From positions 1 through 34,457 of the forward strand of contig NZ_JAHSQD010000028.1 of the NCBI RefSeq assembly GCF_020103755.1: a stretch of 34,457 nucleotides of DNA, read 5' to 3'. The translations under genes were made by a program, and so were the position numbers. The notes under the pieces were generated by a model. The model did not search any database, was not told where the DNA came from, and saw nothing but the letters and a program-made list of their open reading frames with translations. This document shows positions 1 through 7,688 of the stretch, in pieces (within the stretch, counting starts at the first letter, position 1; each line of letters opens with the position of its first letter). Source of the DNA: Streptomyces sp. LS1784. GTDB taxonomy: Bacteria > Actinomycetota > Actinomycetes > Streptomycetales > Streptomycetaceae.

Positions 1-893
1 GCGGCCCGTACGGCGGCCTCGGCGGCGGCGGCGTGCCCCGCCGGGTCGGCAGGCAGCCCGTGGACGCGGGCCAGCGCGCAGATCGCGGCGCTGCCGACCA
101 GGCCGTGGAAGCCGCCCTCGCAGCTGTCGGCACTGGGCAGGCCGACGGTGCCGGGGACGGGCAGGAAGCAGATCTCGCCGGTGCCGCCGGAGAAGCCCCG
201 ACGCAGCCGCCCGTCCAGGATCACGGCGGCGCCGACGCTGTGGCCCAGCCAGAGCAGCACGAAGGTGTCGCGGTCGCGCGCGGCGCCGACCCGGTACTCG
301 GCCCGCCCGGCCAGGTTGACCTCGTTCTCCAGGATCACCTCGGTGCCGGGCAGCTGCCGCAGCGCGGCGAGGAGTTCGGCGTGCCAGCCGGGGAGCTTGC
401 CGGTGCTCTGCAGCCTCCCGGTGGCCGGGTCGACCAGCCCGGGGGCGCCGACCGCGACGGTGTGCAGCCGCTCGACGCCGGCGCCGCGCGCGGCCTCCAG
501 CAGGGTGGCCACGATCGCCCCGGCGGTGTCCGGCCCGCCGTCGCCCTCGACCGGGACCTCGGCGACGGCGAGGCTGCGCCCGGCCAGGTCGGCGACGACC
601 AGGCTGACGCCGCCGGAGCGGACGTCGAAGGCGGCGAGGTGGGCCCGGGAGGCGACCAGTGCGTAGAGCCGGGCGTTGGGGCCGCGCCGCTGTTCGCCGC
701 GCTCGCCGACGACGGCCACCAGGCCGGTGCGCTGGAGGCGTTCGAGCAGGTCGGCGACGGTCGGCCGGGACAGGCCGGTGAGGTCGCGCAGCTCGGTCGC
801 GGTCAGGGGGCCCTGTTCGAGCAGGAGGTTGAGCGCCAGCCGGTCGTTGATCGCCCGGGCGGTGCTCGGCGTGGCCGTACGCGCGGTGGTCAT
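1..893 (-). CDS. ROK-family transcriptional regulator (3' end cut by window edge)
   Basis: About 297 codons read from an ATG at 893 and stay open to the first base, so the C-terminus is missing. An AAGGA ribosome site lies about 8 nt upstream of the ATG. Residues about 15-60 form a winged helix-turn-helix (TGLSRPTVADLL recognition region). A ROK sugar-kinase-like fold follows from about residue 85, with GAPGLVD, ENEVN and a ROK-like GGTGE loop. The kinase catalytic Asp is Glu here (ENEVN), and the usual Cys-rich zinc motif of the family (CxCGxxGCxE) is mostly lost, leaving SCEGGFHG. I infer a sugar-responsive repressor, not a kinase. The gene is divergent from the MFS permease at 1095, with a perfect inverted repeat in the shared spacer, so it probably controls that permease and itself. 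The ligand is unknown. Confidence 0.88.
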   Translation of the reverse strand, partial: MTTARTATPSTARAINDRLALNLLLEQGPLTATELRDLTGLSRPTVADLLERLQRTGLVAVVGERGEQRRGPNARLYALVASRAHLAAFDVRSGGVSLVVADLAGRSLAVAEVPVEGDGGPDTAGAIVATLLEAARGAGVERLHTVAVGAPGLVDPATGRLQSTGKLPGWHAELLAALRQLPGTEVILENEVNLAGRAEYRVGAARDRDTFVLLWLGHSVGAAVILDGRLRRGFSGGTGEICFLPVPGTVGLPSADSCEGGFHGLVGSAAICALARVHGLPADPAGHAAAAEAAVRA

Positions 894-919
894 GGCAGCT
901 CATCCTTCCAGAGTGTTTC

Positions 920-940
920 TATCAGGGTCCCTTCCTGATA
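920..940. promoter_or_regulatory. candidate operator between ROK regulator and MFS permease
   Basis: TATCAGG (920-926) and CCTGATA (934-940) form a perfect 7-bp inverted repeat with a 7-nt spacer, so the half-sites are 14 bp centre to centre. It lies in the AT-richest part of the divergent spacer and overlaps GATAAT (937-942), a good -10 hexamer for the plus-strand gene. ROK repressors bind dyads of this kind near promoters. Binding by this particular regulator is inferred from position. Confidence 0.5.
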
Positions 941-1094
941 ATTTATCGAACCGTCCGGACAGCCAGCCGGTCGGCCCGTCCGTCGGACGGCCGTCCCCGC
1001 CGCGCGGGCCGGACGCACCACCTGCTGCTTGACTGCCGACAGGGCCACCCACAGGGCACGTCGCGCCCACCGCGCGACCGGGAGGGAACACCCC

Positions 1095-2339
1095 ATGAGC
1101 GGAACCACCGCACCACCACCGCCGCAGCCGCTGACCGCACCGCGCCGGGCCCGGGCGAGCATCGCCCTGGTCTTCTGCGTGCACGGGGCCGTCAGCGGCA
1201 GCTTCGTCACCCGCATCCCGTGGATCCAGGACCGCCTCCACCTCTCCGCCGGCCAGCTCGGCCTGGCCCTGGTCATGCCCGCCATCGGCTCCTCCCTCAC
1301 CATGCCGCTGGCCGGCCGCTTCGTGCACCGCTACGGCGGCCGGGCCGCGGTGCGCGGGCTGATCTCGCTCTGGTGCCTGGCCCTCGCGCTGCCCGCGCTC
1401 GCCCCCTCGCTGCCGGTGCTGTGCGCGGCACTGCTGGTGTACGGCGCCACGGCCGGGATGGCGGACGTCGCGATGAACGCCCAGGGCGTGGAGATCGAGG
1501 AGCGGCTCGGCCGCTCGATCATGTCCGGCCTGCACGGGATGTGGAGCGCGGGCGGCCTGCTGGCCTCCGCCTTCGGCATCCTCGCCGCCCACCTGGACCT
1601 CGACGCCCGGCTCCAGCTGGCCGTCACCGCGCTCGTCCTGCTCGCGCTCGCCCAGCCCGTCTGCCGCGGACTGCCCGACATCCGGGCACACGAGGGCGCG
1701 GAGGAGCCGCCACGGTTCGCACTGCCGCCGCGCAGCTCGCTGGTGATCGGGCTGGTCGGCTTCTGCGCGGTCTTCGCCGAGGGCGCCTCGATGGACTGGA
1801 GCGGCGTCTACCTGCGGGACGTCACCGGCGCCTCGGCCACCGTCGCCGCCGCCTCGTACACCGCCTTCTCGCTCACCATGGCGGTCAGCCGGCTCGCCGG
1901 GGACGCGGCGATCCGCCGCCTCGGCGCCGTCCGCACCACCCGCGTCGGCGGCGCCGTCGCCACCGTCGGCGGCCTGCTGGTGGTCGCCGCCGACAGCCCG
2001 GCGCAGGCCATCCCCGGATTCGCCCTCATCGGCGTCGGCATCGCGGTGATCGTCCCGCTCGCCTTCGCCGCGGCGGGCCGGATCGGCACCAACCCCAGCC
2101 AGGCCATCGCGGGCGTCGCCACCGTCACCTACACCTCCGGACTGATCGCCCCCGCGGTCATCGGCGCCCTCGCCCAGGCCACCTCGCTGACCGTCTCCTT
2201 CGGACTGGTCACCGCACTCGCCTTCGCCCTGCTGCTGAGCGCCGGGGCGCTGCGGCTGACCGAACGGAATTCCGGCGGCGAAAACGTGACCACAACGTCA
2301 CCGGAAAAGCCTTCCGGAAAAGATCTCTCCACGATATGA
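1095..2339 (+). CDS. MFS transporter, YbjJ/fucose-permease-like
   Basis: This is a 414-residue, 12-helix major facilitator permease. The start chosen is the ATG at 1095, which has GGAGGGA 7-8 nt upstream; the frame extends further upstream, but that part is Arg/His-rich and not membrane-like. Helix 1 (IALVFCVHGAVSGSFV) is followed by RIPWIQDRLHLSAGQLG, a loop typical of the YbjJ/FucP-like branch. A short cytoplasmic break near residue 200 (PDIRAHEGAEE) separates the two six-helix halves. A tail rich in Thr/Ser follows the last helix. It probably moves a sugar or related small molecule across the cytoplasmic membrane. The divergent ROK regulator supports a sugar link, but the substrate is not readable. 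A hairpin terminator follows at 2377. Confidence 0.87.
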   Translation: MSGTTAPPPPQPLTAPRRARASIALVFCVHGAVSGSFVTRIPWIQDRLHLSAGQLGLALVMPAIGSSLTMPLAGRFVHRYGGRAAVRGLISLWCLALALPALAPSLPVLCAALLVYGATAGMADVAMNAQGVEIEERLGRSIMSGLHGMWSAGGLLASAFGILAAHLDLDARLQLAVTALVLLALAQPVCRGLPDIRAHEGAEEPPRFALPPRSSLVIGLVGFCAVFAEGASMDWSGVYLRDVTGASATVAAASYTAFSLTMAVSRLAGDAAIRRLGAVRTTRVGGAVATVGGLLVVAADSPAQAIPGFALIGVGIAVIVPLAFAAAGRIGTNPSQAIAGVATVTYTSGLIAPAVIGALAQATSLTVSFGLVTALAFALLLSAGALRLTERNSGGENVTTTSPEKPSGKDLSTI

Positions 2340-2376
2340 TGCTGAATTCCTGAGGGAATTTCTCGCTAAAGTCTCG

Positions 2377-2408
2377 AACCGCCGGGCGCGACCGCGCCCG
2401 GCGGTTTT
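2377..2408 (+). terminator. intrinsic terminator after the MFS permease
   Basis: Left arm 2377-2390 (AACCGCCGGGCGCG) and right arm 2393-2406 are perfect reverse complements over 14 bp, followed by TTTT within 2403-2408. It lies about 40 nt past the permease stop and just before the ribosome site of the next gene, so it should separate the two transcripts. Confidence 0.8.
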
Positions 2409-2432
2409 CGCGCTCCGCGAGAGGGATTCCCC

Positions 2433-3203
2433 GTGTGCTACGACCCGGACGCCGCCCCACCCGCCTTCAGCCCCGCCCTGTGGCCGCTGGCCGAGGCCTC
2501 CCCCCTCACCCTGACCTCGGCCGACGGCACTCGGTTCGGCGCCTTCCTGGCTCGCCCGGAGGTCGCCACCGGACCGGGCGTGCTCCTCCTGCCGGACAAC
2601 AAGGGCCTGTCCCCGTTCTACCGGCAGACCGCCGCCCGGCTCGCCGAACAGGGCCACCCGGCCCTCGTCCTCGACTATTACGGCCGCACCGCCGGAGCCT
2701 CCCCGGAAAAGCGCCCGGCGGAATTCGGCGAACTGCCGAACCTGCTTCCCCACCTCCTCGCGCTGACCCCCGAGGGCCTGGACGCCGACATCACCGCCGC
2801 ACTGGAACGGCTGCGTACCGACGGGCCCGACGAGGTGGTCGCGCTCGGCTTCTGCTTCGGCGGCCGGCAGGCCTTCCGCACCGCCGCACCGCGCTTCGGC
2901 CTGGCCGGCGCGGTCGGCTACTACGGCTACCCCGACGCCATCAACGGCGCCCCGGGGCCCACCCAGCTGGCCGGGGAGCTGACCGCCCCGATCCTCGCCT
3001 TCTGGGGCGGCGCCGACGAGCACATCCCGGCCGACACCGTCGCGGCCTTCGACGCGGCACTCACCGCGGCCGACTGCCCCCACGAGTTCGTCGGCTATCC
3101 GGGCGCACCGCACAACTTCTTCGAGCTCGCCGCGGTCGACCACGCCGACGCGGCCCGGGACTCGTGGCAACGCCTGCTGGGATTCCTCGCCCGACCGAGG
3201 TGA
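2433..3203 (+). CDS. dienelactone hydrolase family protein
   Basis: The 256-residue cytosolic alpha/beta hydrolase starts at a GTG with a GAGAGGG site about 8 nt upstream. The N-terminus (CYDPDAAPP) is characteristic of actinomycete DLH-like proteins. The family triad is visible: Cys141 in the nucleophile elbow GFCFGG, Asp195 in WGGADEHIP and His227 in GAPHNFFE. The presence of Cys instead of Ser is the DLH hallmark. Family members hydrolyse dienelactone or related cyclic esters, and many are uncharacterised esterases, so the substrate here is open. Its own promoter must lie in the short space after the upstream terminator or inside the hairpin region. No aromatic ring-cleavage genes are nearby, so a role in beta-ketoadipate-type catabolism is not supported by context. 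Confidence 0.87.
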   Translation: MCYDPDAAPPAFSPALWPLAEASPLTLTSADGTRFGAFLARPEVATGPGVLLLPDNKGLSPFYRQTAARLAEQGHPALVLDYYGRTAGASPEKRPAEFGELPNLLPHLLALTPEGLDADITAALERLRTDGPDEVVALGFCFGGRQAFRTAAPRFGLAGAVGYYGYPDAINGAPGPTQLAGELTAPILAFWGGADEHIPADTVAAFDAALTAADCPHEFVGYPGAPHNFFELAAVDHADAARDSWQRLLGFLARPR

Positions 3204-3300
3204 ACCCCGCTCCCGGAGGCCGACCCGATGCCCGTCGACCCCGGCTCCCCCGCCCGCTCCCCGACCAGGCCCGGGGAATGGGCGGGGCCTGGGCACCGGT

Positions 3301-3315
3301 TAGGCTCGGGCGGTG
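3301..3315 (+). promoter_or_regulatory. -10 box of a probable leaderless start
   Basis: TAGGCT (3301-3306) matches the actinomycete TANNNT -10 form and sits 6 nt before the GTG at 3313. No purine-rich ribosome site precedes the GTG. That geometry predicts transcription starting at the first codon. No convincing -35 is seen. Confidence 0.45.
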
Positions 3316-4029
3316 TTCGAGCCCGATGCCGCTCCCGTGCCGCCCGCCGTGCCGCAGACGTCTGCCGTCGCGCCACGCTCTCCGTGGTGGCGGTTCGCGC
3401 TGCTGGTGGCGGTGCTCGCGGCAGCGGCCGGGTCGCTGCTGCTGTGGAGCCCGACGGAGCTGCTGTCCGGCGGGCTGGCGGACCGGATGCCCGGGTACTG
3501 GTTCGGCCCGCTGTTCGCCCTGGTCTACGCGGTGGGGACGCTCGCCTTCGTGCCCCGGCCGGCGCTGAACGCGGCGGCCGGGCTGCTGCTCGGCATCCAG
3601 CAGGGCGTGCTGCTGGCGGTGCTCGGCACCACGCTGGGCGCGGCCCTGGCCTTCGTGCTCGGCCGGGGCCTCGGCCGCGAGGCGCTGCGCCCGCACCTGC
3701 GCGGGAAGGTGCTCGGGGCGCTGGACCGGCGGTTCACCGAGCAGGGCTTCCGCAGTGTGCTGGTGCTGCGGCTGCTGCCCGGCATGCCGTTCCAGGCGGC
3801 CAACTACGGCGCGGCCTTCTCCGGGGTCCGCTTCCTGCCCTTCGTCCTGGCCACCGCGATCGGCGTGGTGCCGACCACCGCGGTGTACGTCACGGCGGCG
3901 GCCAGCGCCGGCCGACCGGGCTCGGCGGCCTTCCTGCTGTCGGCGGGGGTGATCGCGCTGCTGGTGCTGGGCAGCGTGGTGGGCCTCTGGCGGACGGCCC
4001 GGACCCGCCGCCGGGCGACGGCCGGCTGA
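3313..4029 (+). CDS. TVP38/TMEM64 (VTT, DedA-like) family membrane protein
   Basis: The 238-residue integral membrane protein has a Pro-rich cytoplasmic N-terminus (about 30 residues), then a first helix (WRFALLVAVLAAAAGSLLL) and the VTT/SNARE-associated core. The core has the signature region FVPRPALNAAAGLLLG followed by GTTLGAALAFVLGRGLG, and later RLLPGMPFQAANYGAAFSGV, the re-entrant-loop motif of this family. Members act in lipid scrambling or flipping or in membrane homeostasis; the role here is unassigned. The GTG start appears leaderless. A basic tail (RTARTRRRATAG) follows the last helix and is probably cytoplasmic. It appears to be a single-gene transcript, 109 nt from the hydrolase. 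Confidence 0.85.
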   Translation: MFEPDAAPVPPAVPQTSAVAPRSPWWRFALLVAVLAAAAGSLLLWSPTELLSGGLADRMPGYWFGPLFALVYAVGTLAFVPRPALNAAAGLLLGIQQGVLLAVLGTTLGAALAFVLGRGLGREALRPHLRGKVLGALDRRFTEQGFRSVLVLRLLPGMPFQAANYGAAFSGVRFLPFVLATAIGVVPTTAVYVTAAASAGRPGSAAFLLSAGVIALLVLGSVVGLWRTARTRRRATAG

Positions 4030-4096
4030 ACCGCTCCACGGACCCCGGAGCAAAATCGTTCGCGCCGGTTCGCCGCCGGACGCCAGGATGGCGCGC

Positions 4097-4612
4097 ATGA
4101 CCGAACCGAACCCGCGGGTGGACCCGCCGATGACGGCCGACGAGGCCGTCACCCTGACCGCCTTCCTCGACTACCACCGCGGTACGCTCGCGCTCAAGTG
4201 CGAGGGCCTGACCGACGACCAGCTGCGACTGCGGTCCGTCCCGCCGTCAAACCTCTCACTGCTGGGCCTGGTCCGGCACATGGCCGAGGTGGAGCAGTAC
4301 TGGTTCCAGTCCGTCCTGCTCGGCCAGGAGATCACCGTCGGGCACTTCTGGACCAAGGAGAACGAGGACGGCGACTTCGACGACATCGACACCGCCGACG
4401 TCGCGGCCGACTTCGCCACCTGGCACGCCGAGGTCGAGGCCGCCCGTCGCGCCGCCGCCGGCCTGCCGCTGGACACCGTCGGCAAGAAGCTGCGCCGCGG
4501 CGAGCCGGTGACGCTGCGCTGGATCCTCACCCACATGATCGAGGAGTACGCGCGACACAACGGCCACGCGGATCTTCTGCGCGAATCGGTCGACGGCTCG
4601 ACCGGCGAGTGA
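4097..4612 (+). CDS. DinB-like / DUF664 family protein
   Basis: This 171-residue four-helix-bundle protein is of the DinB/YfiT-like type, specifically the actinomycete DUF664 (mini-circle protein) branch. The start at 4097 gives MTEPNPRVDPPMTADE, the usual N-terminus; AGGA lies about 8 nt upstream, whereas an ATG at 4088 would be part of that site. Candidate metal ligands are His61 (VRHMAEVEQYW) and the C-terminal His146, His154 and His157 (THMIEEYARHNGHADLL), matching the family's three-His pattern. Members include thiol-dependent transferases (bacillithiol or mycothiol S-transferases) and many unknowns. An actinomycete would use mycothiol, so a mycothiol-linked detoxification role is possible but not shown. 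No operon partner is evident. Confidence 0.85.
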   Translation: MTEPNPRVDPPMTADEAVTLTAFLDYHRGTLALKCEGLTDDQLRLRSVPPSNLSLLGLVRHMAEVEQYWFQSVLLGQEITVGHFWTKENEDGDFDDIDTADVAADFATWHAEVEAARRAAAGLPLDTVGKKLRRGEPVTLRWILTHMIEEYARHNGHADLLRESVDGSTGE

Positions 4613-4640
4613 CGCGGCGGGTGAAATCGTTTCCGCATTG

Positions 4641-4685
4641 TTGACAGAAGGTCAATTACGGTGTGACCGCGACCGATAAGGTCAA
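4641..4685. promoter_or_regulatory. possible control region upstream of the SepF-like gene
   Basis: TTGACA (4641-4646) opens a TTGAC / GTCAA inverted repeat (4641-4655). AAGGTCAA occurs at 4648-4655 and again at 4678-4685, 30 bp apart. The segment is AT-rich compared with its surroundings. A clear -10 at standard spacing from TTGACA is not visible, so this is only a candidate promoter or binding region for the gene at 4895. Confidence 0.3.
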
Positions 4686-4894
4686 CGCGCGCAACCGTAC
4701 GGCGCTGCGCCGCGTCAGTGGGAGTGCCCGGGTTCGCCCGGGTTTCCGGCGCGGCACGACTCGTACGGGGGTTGCGAGCGGGCACGGGACCGGTGAACAG
4801 TGCGATACTCGGACAGTTCCGACGAGTGGATGACGTGTCAAGAACGGCACGCGCCCCCGGGGGACCAGGACGGGACGAGGCAGGGAGGCGCGGC

Positions 4895-5287
4895 ATGGGA
4901 GCACTTCGCGACGAGCACCACAACGGGTGGCTGATGCCCTCGGGGAACTACCCGGCCGCGGTGTACGACGACGAGTGGGTCGAGCAGGAGACGGCTCCGG
5001 CCGCCCCCGCGCCCACGAAGATCGTCTCCCTGCGGCCGACGGGCTTCGAGGCGGCCCGGACGGTCGGTGAGCACATCCGGGCGAGCATCCCGGTGGTCAT
5101 GGACCTCACCGAGATGGAGGAGGCCGAGGCCAAGCGCATGGTCGACTTCGCCTCCGGGCTGATCTTCGGCACCCGGGGCGGCATCGAGCGGATCGCCCGG
5201 AGGGTCTTCCTGCTCACCCCGGCCGACGTCGAGGTCATGGTGATCGACCGCCCGATGGACGACACCGGCTTCTACAACCAGAGCTGA
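4895..5287 (+). CDS. SepF-like cell division protein (short paralogue)
   Basis: The 130-residue protein contains the SepF domain at about residues 42-118: KIVSLRPTGFEAARTVGEHI, VVMDLTEMEEAEAKRMVDFASGLIFG, and IERIARRVFLLTPADVEVMV. SepF polymerises, binds FtsZ and anchors it to the membrane. The ATG at 4895 has GGGAGG about 8 nt upstream; the frame reads further upstream, but that part looks non-coding. Canonical SepF begins with an amphipathic membrane helix. Here the N-terminus is MGALRDEHHNGWLMPSG and shows no clear helix of that type. The gene is also alone, not in the dcw cluster next to ftsZ. It is therefore more likely one of the SepF-like (Sfl) paralogues of streptomycetes than the main SepF. 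A strong terminator follows. Confidence 0.87.
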   Translation: MGALRDEHHNGWLMPSGNYPAAVYDDEWVEQETAPAAPAPTKIVSLRPTGFEAARTVGEHIRASIPVVMDLTEMEEAEAKRMVDFASGLIFGTRGGIERIARRVFLLTPADVEVMVIDRPMDDTGFYNQS

Positions 5288-5334
5288 GCCGCCGCCGCTG
5301 CCCCGCAGCGGCCGGGAGCGCGGCGCCCCGGGGA

Positions 5335-5368
5335 CCGGGGACGGTACACCCACCGTCCCCGGTTTTTT
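5335..5368 (+). terminator. strong intrinsic terminator after the SepF-like gene
   Basis: CCGGGGACGGT (5335-5345), loop ACACCC, then ACCGTCCCCGG (5352-5362), followed directly by six T. This is a perfect 11-bp stem with a textbook U-tract, about 50 nt after the stop codon. Confidence 0.93.
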
Positions 5369-5398
5369 GCTGCCCGGCCCCTGAGAGCCTGCGCATCA

Positions 5399-5457
5399 TT
5401 TGAGAGCTCAAACATAAGAATGAGACATTGATGTCTCACATGGACTAAGCTCGATCC
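5399..5457 (+). promoter_or_regulatory. promoter/operator of the TetR-MFS efflux pair
   Basis: Two inverted repeats occupy this AT-rich spacer: TTTGAG-ag-CTCAAA (5399-5412) and TGAGACAT-tg-ATGTCTCA (5421-5438), the latter a perfect 8-2-8 dyad. TAAGCT (5446-5451) lies 6 nt before the ATG at 5458, with no ribosome site, which fits a leaderless -10. The 8-2-8 dyad covers where the -35 contacts would be, the expected place for an autorepressing TetR dimer. Binding is inferred. Confidence 0.65.
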
Positions 5458-6069
5458 ATGGCCACCGATCGCGACACCGTCCTGGAAGCCGCCGTCGGCG
5501 TGCTCTCCCGCCGTCCGACCGCCCACCTGGACGAGATCGCGCGCGCCGCCGGCATCAGCCGCGCCACGCTGCACCGGCTCTTCCCTGGGCGCGATGCCCT
5601 GATCCGCGAGGTCGGCCTGCTCGGGCTGCGCCGGTTCGCCGCCGCATTGGACACCGCCGAGGTCGAACGGGGCGACGCCGAGGCCGCGCTGCGTCGCCTG
5701 GTGGACGCCTCCGTCCCGGACGCCATGCTCTGCGCCTTCCTGGCCGGCGAGAACCAGCTCTACGAGCACGACGACATCAACGACCTCTGGGAGGTCCAGA
5801 TCGCCCGGCTGCACGCGCTCTTCCTGCGCGGCCAGCAGCAGGGCGTGTTCCGCATCGAGCTGAGCGCCGCCTGGCTGAGCGAGGCCTTCTTCGACCTGGT
5901 GGCCGGCGTCGGCTGGTCCATCCAGGACGGTCGGCTCGCCCCGCGCGACGCCGCCTTCTCGCTCGCCGAGCTGTTCCTCGGCGGCGCGCTGCGCAGAGCG
6001 GACACCCACACGCCCGCTCCCCCTGCCCACAGCACCTCCGACCACAGGCCGGACACCGATAAACCATGA
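5458..6069 (+). CDS. TetR-family repressor of the adjacent efflux pump
   Basis: The 203-residue regulator has an N-terminal helix-turn-helix at about residues 20-50 (HLDEIARAAGISRATLHRLFPGRDALI), typical of TetR. The C-terminal helical domain would bind a ligand (FLAGENQLYEHDDINDLWE through the dimer helices). The last residues are Pro/Thr/His-rich and probably disordered. Its TGA overlaps the ATG of the MFS gene (ATGA at 6066-6069), so the two are translationally coupled. Two palindromes sit directly upstream, suggesting self-repression relieved by a pump substrate. The start appears leaderless. The inducer is unknown. Confidence 0.9.
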   Translation: MATDRDTVLEAAVGVLSRRPTAHLDEIARAAGISRATLHRLFPGRDALIREVGLLGLRRFAAALDTAEVERGDAEAALRRLVDASVPDAMLCAFLAGENQLYEHDDINDLWEVQIARLHALFLRGQQQGVFRIELSAAWLSEAFFDLVAGVGWSIQDGRLAPRDAAFSLAELFLGGALRRADTHTPAPPAHSTSDHRPDTDKP

Positions 6070-7637
6070 ACATCCTGACCGCCCGCCAGCGCTGGACCGG
6101 CCTCGCCGTCCTCGTCCTGGCCGTGACCGTGGTCGCCCTGGACGCGACCGTCCTCTCCCTCGCCATCCCGTCGATCAGCGAGACGCTGCGCCCCAGCGGC
6201 ACCCAGCTGCTCTGGATCGGCGACTCCTACTCCTTCGTGCTGGCCGGCCTGCTGGTCAGCATGGGCGCCCTGAGCGACCGGATCGGCCGCAAGAAGCTGC
6301 TGCTGGCCGGGTCCGCCGCCTTCGGCGCCGCCTCCCTGCTGGCCGCCTACGCTCCGAGCCCCGGCTGGCTGATCCTGGCCCGCGCACTGCTCGGCGTGGC
6401 CGGGGCGACGATCATGCCCTCCACGCTGTCGCTGATCCGCAGTCTCTTCCCGGACGACCGGGAGCGGGCCACCGCGATCGGCATCTGGGGCGCGGCCGCC
6501 ACCGCCGGCGCCGCCCTCGGACCGGTGGTCGGCGGGGTACTGCTGGAGCACTTCTGGTGGGGTTCGGTGTTCCTGCTGAACATCCCGGTGCTGATCCTGC
6601 TGCTGGTGTCCGGCGCCTGGCTGCTGCCGGAGTCCAAGGACCCGAAGCCGGGCCACTGGGACGTGCTGAGCGTGCTGCTGTCGATGGCCGGCGTGATCGG
6701 CGTGGTGTACGCGGTCAAGGAGGCCGCCGCGCACGGCCTGGACCGCTGGGACGTGCCGACCGCCTTCGTGCTGGGCGCCGCGGCGCTGTTCGTCTTCGTC
6801 CGCCGTCAGCTGCGGCTGGAGACCCCGCTGCTCGACGTCCGGCTGTTCCGCGACCGGCGGTTCACGGCGGCCGTCTCGGCCTCGCTGATCTCCCTGGTCG
6901 GGCTCTCCGGCGTGATCTTCGTGGTCTCGCAGTACCTCCAGCTGGTCCGCGGCTACCAGCCGCTCCAGGCGGGTCTGGCGGAGCTGCCGGCCTTCGCGGG
7001 CTCGGTGGTCGGCGGCCTGCTGACCGCCCTGATCGCCCGGCGCTTCGGCGCCCGCAAGGCGCTGACGGCCTGTCTGCTGGCGATGGGTCTGGGCGTGGGC
7101 GTGCTCGGCTGGCTGGCGCAGGACACCGCCTACCTGCTGCTGGCCGCCTCCTTCCTGCTGGTCGGGACGGCCGAGGGCGTGGTCTACACGCTCGGCGCGG
7201 ACCTGGTGCTGAGCGCCGCGCCCGCCGACAAGGCCGGCGCCGCCTCGGCGGTCTCGGAGACGGCGTACGAGCTGGGCACCGCGCTCGGCATCGCGCTGGT
7301 GGGATCGGTGGTCGGCTCGATCTACGCGAGCGGGCTCTCCGTCCCGGCCGGGACCGACCCGGCGGCCGCCGCCCGGGCCGGCGAATCCCTGGGCGCGGCC
7401 GTCGAGACGGCGCAGGGCCTGCCGCCGGGGCTCGGCCGCCCCTTGCTGGCGAGCGCCCGGGAGGCCTTCGTCGACGGCATGAACAACGCCGGACTGCTGG
7501 CCGCCGTCCTGCTGGTCGGTGCGGCCGTGATGGCCTGGTGGCTGCTGCGAGGGCTGTCCGACCCGAAGGCCGGGCCGGCGGCCGTGGCGGACGGTGTGGT
7601 CGACGCGCCGACCGCGCAGCCGAAGGTCGACGCGTAA
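6066..7637 (+). CDS. DHA2-family MFS multidrug efflux transporter (QacA/SmvA-like)
   Basis: This 523-residue, 14-helix drug:H+ antiporter begins with the N-terminal signature LDATVLSLAIPSISETL (motif D1, acidic residue in helix 1). Motif A follows as GALSDRIGRKKLLLAG, and antiporter motif C is present as GAALGPVVGGVLLEHFWW. A large loop before the last helix (about residues 420-475, Ala/Gly-rich with ESLGAAVETAQGLPPGLG) matches QacA/SmvA/LfrA-type pumps. It would export lipophilic cations or antibiotics from the cytoplasm. It is coupled to the TetR gene by a 4-nt overlap and so is expected to be de-repressed with it. The long hairpin at 7640 ends the transcript. Confidence 0.92.
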   Translation: MNILTARQRWTGLAVLVLAVTVVALDATVLSLAIPSISETLRPSGTQLLWIGDSYSFVLAGLLVSMGALSDRIGRKKLLLAGSAAFGAASLLAAYAPSPGWLILARALLGVAGATIMPSTLSLIRSLFPDDRERATAIGIWGAAATAGAALGPVVGGVLLEHFWWGSVFLLNIPVLILLLVSGAWLLPESKDPKPGHWDVLSVLLSMAGVIGVVYAVKEAAAHGLDRWDVPTAFVLGAAALFVFVRRQLRLETPLLDVRLFRDRRFTAAVSASLISLVGLSGVIFVVSQYLQLVRGYQPLQAGLAELPAFAGSVVGGLLTALIARRFGARKALTACLLAMGLGVGVLGWLAQDTAYLLLAASFLLVGTAEGVVYTLGADLVLSAAPADKAGAASAVSETAYELGTALGIALVGSVVGSIYASGLSVPAGTDPAAAARAGESLGAAVETAQGLPPGLGRPLLASAREAFVDGMNNAGLLAAVLLVGAAVMAWWLLRGLSDPKAGPAAVADGVVDAPTAQPKVDA

Positions 7638-7639
7638 GG

Positions 7640-7688
7640 GCGCACGAGAACGGCCGTTCCCCCAGCGGGAACGGCCGTTCTCGTGTGC
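7640..7688. terminator. long bidirectional hairpin between convergent genes
   Basis: Arms 7643-7661 and 7667-7685 are perfect 19-bp reverse complements around a 5-nt loop (7662-7666), extendable by 3 more pairs including one G-U. The hairpin lies between the stops of the MFS pump (plus) and the signalling phosphatase (minus) and can serve both. No long T-run follows, as is common for actinomycete terminators. Confidence 0.8.
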
